Below are positions 1 through 4,865 of a stretch of 6,621 bases of DNA, piece after piece; position 1 is the stretch's first letter; the number at the start of each line of letters is the position of its first letter. The notes under the pieces are model-generated. The model saw nothing but the letters and a program-made list of their open reading frames with translations, did not search any database and was not told the origin of the DNA. The stretch is from Spirochaeta sp. (GTDB lineage Bacteria; Spirochaetota; Spirochaetia; DSM-27196; Alkalispirochaetaceae): assembly GCA_007117185.1 (NCBI GenBank), contig SKHA01000147.1, positions 1-6,621 on the forward strand, read 5' to 3'. The position numbers were made by a program, and so were the translations under genes.

Positions 1-1
1 C

Positions 2-136
2 TACGAGGCGCTGCAGCTCAAGGTGGACCGGATCGACTTCGATGCGCTGGACCGGGCCCTCTCAACGTTCGCCGCCCCGCAGAGCATGCGCAGATCGTTG
101 CACGCTCTCTTGCTATTCACCGGCTACATAGCGTGA
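2..136 (+). CDS. Possible 3' end of an unidentified protein gene (cut by window start)
   Basis: From base 2 one frame stays open for 44 codons and ends at the TGA at 134-136. The first 30 or so codons are strongly biased to G or C in the third position, as expected for coding DNA here, and the peptide includes KVDRIDFDALDRALSTF. The last dozen codons look less biased. I do not recognise the family, and no domain can be assigned from so short a piece. If real, its final 24 bp overlap the end of copZ on the other strand in a tail-to-tail arrangement. Frame 1 is also open across this stretch, so the reading frame is not certain, and the gene may be spurious. Confidence 0.35.
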   Translation, partial: YEALQLKVDRIDFDALDRALSTFAAPQSMRRSLHALLLFTGYIA

Positions 137-358
137 AGCCACGTACCCCACCGGCTCCAGCACGGCGTTGACGCTTTCGAGGTCCACCGGCGCCTCGCCC
201 TTGTATTCGATCACCAGGCGCTTGTCGCTGCTGGTGGTTTTGACTTTGCTGATCCCCGCGACGCCCTCCAGGGCGGTGGTGATTTTCTTCTCGCAGTGGC
301 CGCAGTTCATCTCGGCCACGTGGTAGGTTACCGTCTGCTTCGCACCAAAAAGTCCCAT
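113..358 (-). CDS. copZ: Copper chaperone CopZ (HMA domain protein)
   Basis: This 81-residue cytosolic protein consists almost entirely of one heavy-metal-associated (HMA) domain. The metal site is the MNCGHC loop at residues 17-22, with Cys19 and Cys22 as the expected Cu(I) ligands. Members of this family bind Cu(I) and pass it to the matching export ATPase or to the copper-sensing repressor. The ATG at 358-356 is preceded by a full AGGAGG Shine-Dalgarno (365-370 on the minus strand) at 6 nt, which fixes the start. It lies 23 bp downstream of copA on the same strand, so it is almost certainly cotranscribed with it and shares its copper-dependent control. The length is slightly above the roughly 70 residues of classical CopZ; the extra residues are a short MGLFGAK head and a C-terminal tail. 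Specificity for copper rather than another soft metal is inferred from the neighbours. Confidence 0.93.
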   Translation of the reverse strand: MGLFGAKQTVTYHVAEMNCGHCEKKITTALEGVAGISKVKTTSSDKRLVIEYKGEAPVDLESVNAVLEPVGYVASRYVAGE

Positions 359-381
359 ATCGATCCTCCTGTTTGCTCGAA

Positions 382-2583
382 TTATTCGCCTTTTTTCAGG
401 ACCCGCCGCAGATGCAGCGAGTTTGTTACTACTGTTATTGAGCTGAACGCCATGGCGATCTCTGCCACCACCGGGTGGAGCAGCCCCATCACCGCCAGGG
501 GAATGGCCACCAGGTTGTAGAAGAACGCCCAGAAGAGGTTGGTGGTGATCTTGCGGAAGGTGTCCCGGGACATCTCCACCGCCCGGGGGATCATCCCCAG
601 GCTGGAGCTCATGAGGGTAATGTCCGCAGACTCGATGGCGATATCCGTCCCCGTCCCGATGGCGATCCCCACGTTGGCCTGTTTGAGCGCCGGGGCGTCG
701 TTGATGCCGTCTCCCACCATCGCCACGATGTGGCCCTTGCCCTGCAGCTGTTGTACCGCGTCGATCTTCTGCTCCGGCAGGAGTTCGGCAAACACCTCGT
801 CTATCCCCGCCTGGTTGGCGATCGCCCGAGCCGCCACGGCGTTGTCCCCGGTGAGCATCACCGTCTTCAGCCCCAGCGCGTGGAGCGCCGCTATCGCCGC
901 CTGAGCGTCCTCTTTGACTGCGTCGGCCAGGCCGAACGCCGCCGCCAGGGTGCCGTCAACGGCGGTTCCCACCACAGTCATCCCCAGCTGTTTCCACTCT
1001 TCCGTGTCGATGGTGCCGGCAACGCCCTCTTCGCGGAGCCAGCGCATGCTGCCCACCAGCACCGCCCGCCCCCCCACGGTGGCGCGGATCCCGTGGCCGG
1101 GTACGGCGGTGGTCTCGACTGCACCCAGACTCGCCACTTCCGCTTCGACCCCCTCCTCTGCCCTGGCCCAGTCGCACACGGCCCGGGCGAGGGGGTGCTC
1201 GCTCTCCCGCTCCACCGCCAGGGTGAGCGCCCGAACCTCCCGGGAGACATCCCCGGTGGCTGCGCCGTCACCGCCGGCGGTCATGCGCACTTCCGGCCGC
1301 CCCACGGTGAGGGTACCGGTCTTGTCAAAAACGACGGTGTCCAGGTCCCGGGCGGTCTGGATCGCCTCGCCGTTGCGGATGAGGATGCCCCGCTCGGCGC
1401 CGTAGCCCATCCCCACCATCAGCGCGGTGGGGGTGGCAAGCCCGAGGGCGCAGGGGCAGGCGATAACCAGGGTAGCGATCGCCGCCGAGAGGGCTGCGGA
1501 CACATCAGTGGGGCTGGTAAACAGCAGCCACCCCACAAAGGTCAACGCCGAGAGCGCCAGGATCGCCGGGACGAAGATCGCTGTCACCCGGTCGGCCAGC
1601 TCCTGCACCGGTACCCGCGTTGCCTGGGCCTTCTCCACCAGTTCAACGATCTGGGAGAGGAAGGTGTCCTCGCCGGTCTTCTCGATGCGTACGTCGATGG
1701 CGCCCATCTGGTTGACGGTGGCGCCGATAACGGGGCTGCCCGCTTCCTTGTCCACGGGGATGGATTCGCCGCTGACGATGGATTCATCGATGCTGGTGGT
1801 GCCGCGGACAATCACCCCGTCGGAGGGGATTTTCTCTCCCGGGCGAACCCGCACCACGTCGCCCACCGCCAGAGCGGTCACGTCCACCACTTCCTCGCCG
1901 CCGTCAGAAGTGAGACGGGTAGCCTGCCGCGCCCCCAGCTCCAGGAGTTTCTGGATCGCTGAACCGGCGCGGCCGGTGGCCTTCACCTTGATGTAATTAC
2001 CGATGAAGTTGATGGCGATGATCATCGCCCCCACAACGGTGAAGTCGCCGATGGTGACCCCTGCCATACGCAGGATCCCCGTGGAGAACGCCGCGGTGGC
2101 ACCGATGCCGATGAGGGAGTCCATGGTGAAGTTGAGGGTTCTGAAGGAGTGAATGGTGCTTCTGATGATGGGCCAGCCGATCCCGAAGATCACCACCGCC
2201 GACGCCGCCAGGGCAACGATCTCGTACACGTGCATGGGGATAGGGTGGATTCCCCAGATCATGTGCAGGAGCATCAGCACCATCGGCGGGGCGGTGAGCA
2301 CCCACGACCAGATCAACCGCTGGAGCTCCTTGCGCACATGCGCCTCCGCCTGGGCGCGCTTTTCGCTGGGGTCGACTACGGCGTACCCTGCGTCGCTCAC
2401 CGCCTTGCGCAGCGCCTGCTGCAGGTCGCCGTCGTCCTCGCCCACCTCGAGAAGGGCCTTGCCTCCGGCAAAGTTGACCTGGGCCACCTGTACCCGGGGG
2501 ACTTTCCCAAGGGCCTTCTCAACCGCCGAGGCGCAGGAGGTGCAGGTCATACCCTCTATATGTAACTGAATGCTCTTACTCAT
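382..2583 (-). CDS. copA: Cu(I)-exporting P1B-1-type ATPase CopA
   Basis: This 733-residue inner-membrane pump uses ATP to expel Cu(I) from the cytoplasm. In order: one N-terminal HMA domain with MTCTSC (12-17); two leading helices (about 91-109 and 121-140) and a helix pair (about 153-199); the actuator domain with SGES (271-274); helices at about 333-355 and 363-386, the latter carrying the membrane CPC metal motif (376-378); the phosphorylation loop DKTGT with Asp420; the P1B nucleotide-binding HP dipeptide (463-464); TGDN (578-581); GDGIND (624-629); and the last two helices with YN (689-690) and MxxSS (711-715). CPC together with YN and MxxSS is the signature of the Cu(I)/Ag(I) subgroup. 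All catalytic residues are present, and length is normal for a one-HMA CopA. The ATG at 2583 is the only canonical start between an in-frame upstream TGA and the HMA domain, but it has only a weak, very close AGGA before it. It is transcribed away from csoR, with copZ following in the same operon. Confidence 0.98.
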   Translation of the reverse strand: MSKSIQLHIEGMTCTSCASAVEKALGKVPRVQVAQVNFAGGKALLEVGEDDGDLQQALRKAVSDAGYAVVDPSEKRAQAEAHVRKELQRLIWSWVLTAPPMVLMLLHMIWGIHPIPMHVYEIVALAASAVVIFGIGWPIIRSTIHSFRTLNFTMDSLIGIGATAAFSTGILRMAGVTIGDFTVVGAMIIAINFIGNYIKVKATGRAGSAIQKLLELGARQATRLTSDGGEEVVDVTALAVGDVVRVRPGEKIPSDGVIVRGTTSIDESIVSGESIPVDKEAGSPVIGATVNQMGAIDVRIEKTGEDTFLSQIVELVEKAQATRVPVQELADRVTAIFVPAILALSALTFVGWLLFTSPTDVSAALSAAIATLVIACPCALGLATPTALMVGMGYGAERGILIRNGEAIQTARDLDTVVFDKTGTLTVGRPEVRMTAGGDGAATGDVSREVRALTLAVERESEHPLARAVCDWARAEEGVEAEVASLGAVETTAVPGHGIRATVGGRAVLVGSMRWLREEGVAGTIDTEEWKQLGMTVVGTAVDGTLAAAFGLADAVKEDAQAAIAALHALGLKTVMLTGDNAVAARAIANQAGIDEVFAELLPEQKIDAVQQLQGKGHIVAMVGDGINDAPALKQANVGIAIGTGTDIAIESADITLMSSSLGMIPRAVEMSRDTFRKITTNLFWAFFYNLVAIPLAVMGLLHPVVAEIAMAFSSITVVTNSLHLRRVLKKGE

Positions 2584-2590
2584 TGTCCTA

Positions 2591-2620
2591 AAGATGACGC
2601 CACCACACAGGTATTGTCAA
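2591..2620 (-). promoter_or_regulatory. Candidate sigma70-type promoter of copA-copZ
   Basis: On the minus strand a perfect TTGACA (2620-2615) could serve as the -35 element. The best -10 is CATCTT (2596-2591) at 18 bp spacing, only 3 of 6 to consensus; TCATCT at 17 bp is poorer. The predicted transcription start falls within a few bases of the copA ATG, so the message would be leaderless or nearly so. The -35 element is seen directly; the -10 assignment is weak. Confidence 0.45.
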
Positions 2621-2645
2621 CCACCCCCAGGGGGTGGGGGTGACA
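2615..2645. promoter_or_regulatory. Probable CsoR operator (GC-rich inverted repeat)
   Basis: The core is a perfect palindrome: CCACCCCC at 2621-2628, a single A at 2629, and GGGGGTGG at 2630-2637. Outside it lie TGTCA (2615-2619) and TGACA (2641-2645), also reverse complements, with spacers of 1 and 3 bases. Known CsoR operators are dyads with C-runs and G-runs around a short centre, and this one sits between csoR and copA, where CsoR regulation would act. The outer arms coincide with the -35 hexamers of the two outward-facing candidate promoters, so bound CsoR would block both. The repeat is seen directly; the binding protein is inferred from position and family knowledge. Confidence 0.75.
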
Positions 2646-2669
2646 CGCCGCCACAACCCGTACTACCCT
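2640..2669 (+). promoter_or_regulatory. Candidate csoR promoter
   Basis: GTGACA at 2640-2645 matches the -35 consensus at 5 of 6 positions and abuts the right arm of the inverted repeat. Possible -10 elements are TACCCT (2664-2669, 18 bp spacing) or TACTAC (2661-2666, 15 bp spacing), each only 3 of 6 to consensus. Its position suggests autorepression by CsoR. The -10 call is weak. Confidence 0.3.
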
Positions 2670-2688
2670 CCCCTCACAGGAGGTCCCG

Positions 2689-2991
2689 ATGGTCACGGAA
2701 ACCCGCCCCCACCACGGCCCGGTCGGAGTAAACGACGAAGCCCTGACGCGCCTGCGCAGCATCGCCGGGCAGATTCAGGGGATCCAGCGCATGATAGAGG
2801 ATGAGCGGTACTGCATGGATATCGTCGATCAGATCAGCGCCGCCCGGGCGGCGCTGGCAAAGGTCAGCACCCAGGTGCTCAAACGCCACCTGGAACACTG
2901 CGTGGTTCGGGATCTGCGCCACGGAGACCCAGAGGATCAGGAGCGCGTAATCGGCGAACTGATCGAGGTATTCGAGAAGAAGATCCGCTGA
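2689..2991 (+). CDS. csoR: Copper-sensing transcriptional repressor CsoR
   Basis: This is a 100-residue all-helical protein of the CsoR/RcnR (DUF156) family. These proteins are tetramers that bind DNA when metal-free and let go when metal is bound. The Cu(I) ligand triad is intact: Cys42, then His67 and Cys71 in an HxxxC pair. The spacing (25 and 4 residues) equals that of the characterised CsoR Cys36-His61-Cys65 set. Cys71 in place of a histidine argues against the Ni/Co sensor RcnR, and His67 argues against the persulfide sensor CstR. The ATG at 2689 has a strong AGGAGGT (2678-2684) 5 nt upstream. It is divergent from copA-copZ across a 105 bp gap with a palindromic operator candidate, so it most likely represses both that operon and itself. 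It converges on the next gene with 6 bp between stop codons. The two histidines at 8-9 precede the conserved fold and probably have no sensing role. Confidence 0.96.
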   Translation: MVTETRPHHGPVGVNDEALTRLRSIAGQIQGIQRMIEDERYCMDIVDQISAARAALAKVSTQVLKRHLEHCVVRDLRHGDPEDQERVIGELIEVFEKKIR

Positions 2992-3008
2992 ACGGAGTTA
3001 CGCTCCGT
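2992..3008. terminator. Short hairpin between convergent csoR and EAL genes
   Basis: ACGGAG (2992-2997) and CTCCGT (3003-3008) form a 6 bp stem with a 5-base loop. The repeat begins right after the csoR stop codon and its loop contains the stop codon of the opposing gene. No T-run follows on either strand, so a canonical intrinsic terminator is not supported. It may be a weak bidirectional termination or 3'-end stabilising hairpin, or chance. Confidence 0.3.
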
Positions 3009-4797
3009 CGGCAGCGCGCCGTTTCAGCAGCGCCTGCAAATCCCGGGGACGCCCGAACAGGTACCCCTGAAACGCGTCACATCCCGCAGCGTGGAGCCAC
3101 CGGGCGGTCTGTTCGTCTTCCACCCCCTCGCAGATTACCGTCATCCCCAGGGAGCGTCCCATGAAGATCATCGCTTCCAGCACCGGCGCCGACCGGGAGT
3201 TGAGGTTTCCCATGGGATCAAACAGTTCAGCCACAAAGGAGCGGTCGATCTTGAGGCGGTTCACCGGAAAGCGCTGCAGGTATTCCACGTTGGAGTATCC
3301 CGTTCCGAAGTCGTCAATCGCCAGGGACGCGCCCAGGGTAGCCATCGCCGGGATCACTCCCCGCCGGGCGATATCTTCATCGACCAGCACACCTTCGGTG
3401 ATCTCCAGAATCAGTTGCCCCGGGTCGATGCCGTTGGCCTCCAGAATCTCACCGAGTCGATTAAGAAAGTTGGGGTCCCGCAGGTGAACCGGGGAGATGT
3501 TTACCGAGATGATGGTGCCCGGTCGAACTGCCTGTACCTCCTGCCAGGCTGTAGTGATGATCCACTCGGTTATCTCCCCGATGAGCCCCCGTTCTTCTGC
3601 CAAAGGTATAAACCCGGTGGGTGCGACGTGGCCCAGCTCGGCACTGGTCCATCGCAGCAGAACCTCAACCGCCAGGATCTCCCGGTCCAGGGCATCCACG
3701 ATGGGCTGGTAGGCCAGGTAGAGCTCGCGCTTCTGCAGGGCGTCCGCCAGGAGTGTACCCATCCGAAAGCGCTCCTGCCGACGGGTATCCAGAATCGGAT
3801 CATACAGCGCGATGGACGTCGAGTCGGTCCGGGAGACCAGTTGTCGTGCCGTCTCCAGGCGGCGGGCCAGCTCCTCTGGCTGCAAGGGCTCTCCGGCATT
3901 GACCACGGCAATATCCAGAGCGGGCTGAATCATCCGCTCGTCCAGCATCAGCGGAATGGTGAGAGATGACTGCAAGATTCGGGCTACCTCGGTAATGGCA
4001 AGCCCCTGGGGCTCGTTGCTGGTGGCGGTCACGATGTAGGAGGCATCAGAAAACTGAAAGACCCGCCAGGGCGGGTCAAGCCGGGCAAGGATCGATTCGG
4101 CCAGGTGGCGGCGGAGCAGCGACGCCACGCGAAAGCCGAGACTCGATTCAACCTCCGCCAGATTTCTGATTGCCACCAGCGCACCGTTTCCCTGGGGAAT
4201 GGAGGGTACCTGCAGGTATTCCGAACGGATCGGAAGGCGCGTTTCCGTATCGGTTGTGGCGAGGTAGTGAATCATCCCGGCCGATTGGTTCCAGAAGAAG
4301 AGGATCAGGGCGGATAACCCGGAGATCAGGAGAAAGGTCACCACCAGGGCGAAGTTGTAATAGCCTTCGCCGGGGCGGGCCCAGATAATCAGGTCTGGAC
4401 GACCGACACTGACCAGCAGCGCCAGAACAAACACCCCCAGGACGGTGGACCCGACCCGGATACCTCCAAGGAAAAAGAGCATAAACGGCAGCAGATACAA
4501 AAAAGGAACCGCGGGAATGCGGCTGGTGCCATAGACAATGGCGATGAGCGAGAGCAGGACCACGCACCACAGGAGTATCTTCCGCCCAAGGGCGGTACGG
4601 GGGGTGTAATGGTACAGGACCAGCGCCAGGACGATTACCAGGGCCAGCCCAAGCTGGACAAACCCGAGGCCAACCCTCCCGGCATCAAGGCTGCTTTGAC
4701 CGGCCGCGGCGCCGGCCAGCCCGGCAACGAAACCGATTGCCAGGATGATTGTACTGCTGATTGAGGCGACGAAGCATTCGGAGCGCTGTTGTGACAT
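2998..4797 (-). CDS. Membrane c-di-GMP phosphodiesterase: degenerate GGDEF plus EAL domain
   Basis: This 599-residue protein has about six predicted membrane helices in its first 170 residues (roughly 11-30, 43-62, 73-90, 95-110, 114-131, 146-168) and no obvious extracytoplasmic sensor domain; I could not match the segment to a named MASE type. Residues about 178-335 resemble a GGDEF domain (TTDTETRLPIR recalls the usual TDxLTGLPNR start), but the active-site loop reads SDASY at 250-254, so cyclase activity is not expected. The EAL domain spans about 345-590 and keeps Glu378 (motif EVL), Asn433, Glu465, the Asp495-Asp496 pair in DDFGTGYS, Lys516, Glu557 and Gln577. It is therefore predicted to hydrolyse c-di-GMP to pGpG at the inner membrane face. 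The ATG at 4797 has only a weak, close AGG. A chemoreceptor gene is divergent across 68 bp, which fits a role in motility or surface behaviour; the stimulus is unknown. Confidence 0.95.
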   Translation of the reverse strand: MSQQRSECFVASISSTIILAIGFVAGLAGAAAGQSSLDAGRVGLGFVQLGLALVIVLALVLYHYTPRTALGRKILLWCVVLLSLIAIVYGTSRIPAVPFLYLLPFMLFFLGGIRVGSTVLGVFVLALLVSVGRPDLIIWARPGEGYYNFALVVTFLLISGLSALILFFWNQSAGMIHYLATTDTETRLPIRSEYLQVPSIPQGNGALVAIRNLAEVESSLGFRVASLLRRHLAESILARLDPPWRVFQFSDASYIVTATSNEPQGLAITEVARILQSSLTIPLMLDERMIQPALDIAVVNAGEPLQPEELARRLETARQLVSRTDSTSIALYDPILDTRRQERFRMGTLLADALQKRELYLAYQPIVDALDREILAVEVLLRWTSAELGHVAPTGFIPLAEERGLIGEITEWIITTAWQEVQAVRPGTIISVNISPVHLRDPNFLNRLGEILEANGIDPGQLILEITEGVLVDEDIARRGVIPAMATLGASLAIDDFGTGYSNVEYLQRFPVNRLKIDRSFVAELFDPMGNLNSRSAPVLEAMIFMGRSLGMTVICEGVEDEQTARWLHAAGCDAFQGYLFGRPRDLQALLKRRAADGA

Positions 4798-4819
4798 TGC
4801 CTGCAGAATAATACTGAAA

Positions 4820-4846
4820 TGAATCGGTTCTGGAAATCGCCGCGGA
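4820..4846 (+). promoter_or_regulatory. Possible sigma28 (FliA)-type promoter for the chemoreceptor gene
   Basis: TGAA (4820-4823), 15 bases, then GCCGCGGA (4839-4846) resembles the flagellar sigma28 pattern TAAA-N15-GCCGATAA: 3 of 4 and 5 of 8 positions match, including the GCCG core with exact spacing. A start near 4852 would leave just enough leader for the GAGGA ribosome site. Chemotaxis genes are commonly under this sigma factor, but the match is imperfect and could be chance. Confidence 0.25.
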
Positions 4847-4852
4847 ATTATA
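4847..4852 (-). promoter_or_regulatory. Perfect TATAAT -10 element for the EAL gene
   Basis: The minus strand reads TATAAT at 4852-4847, about 50 bp before the phosphodiesterase start, giving a leader of roughly 40 nt. There is no good -35: the best at normal spacing is TCGTTT (4874-4869), a poor match, and there is no TG extension. The element overlaps the chemoreceptor gene's own leader, so the two divergent promoters would overlap. Confidence 0.35.
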
Positions 4853-4865
4853 CGAGGATATGGAT

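Noticed and set aside
475..1962. Long plus-strand open frame (495 codons) opposite copA
   Set aside because: It lies wholly antisense to copA, whose motifs are all intact. The peptide is rich in His, Gly, Arg and Pro with no recognisable domain, as expected for a frame kept open by GC-rich codons on the other strand.
2624..2640. G-quadruplex potential of the G-runs between copA and csoR
   Set aside because: Each strand has only two long G-runs close together; four runs are needed, and the palindrome explains the pattern better.
2710..2720. N-terminal His8-His9 of CsoR as sign of a nickel/cobalt sensor (RcnR)
   Set aside because: RcnR uses a histidine very near the N-terminus and His where CsoR has the last Cys. 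Here the Cys-His-Cys triad and the copper neighbours favour CsoR.
3091..3969. Plus-strand open frame of 292 codons opposite the EAL gene
   Set aside because: It is antisense to the conserved EAL and GGDEF-like region and has no domain signature or ribosome site.
4860..4862. ATG at 4860 as chemoreceptor start
   Set aside because: It is only 1 nt from the GAGGA ribosome site, while the in-frame ATG at 4866 has normal spacing of 7 nt.
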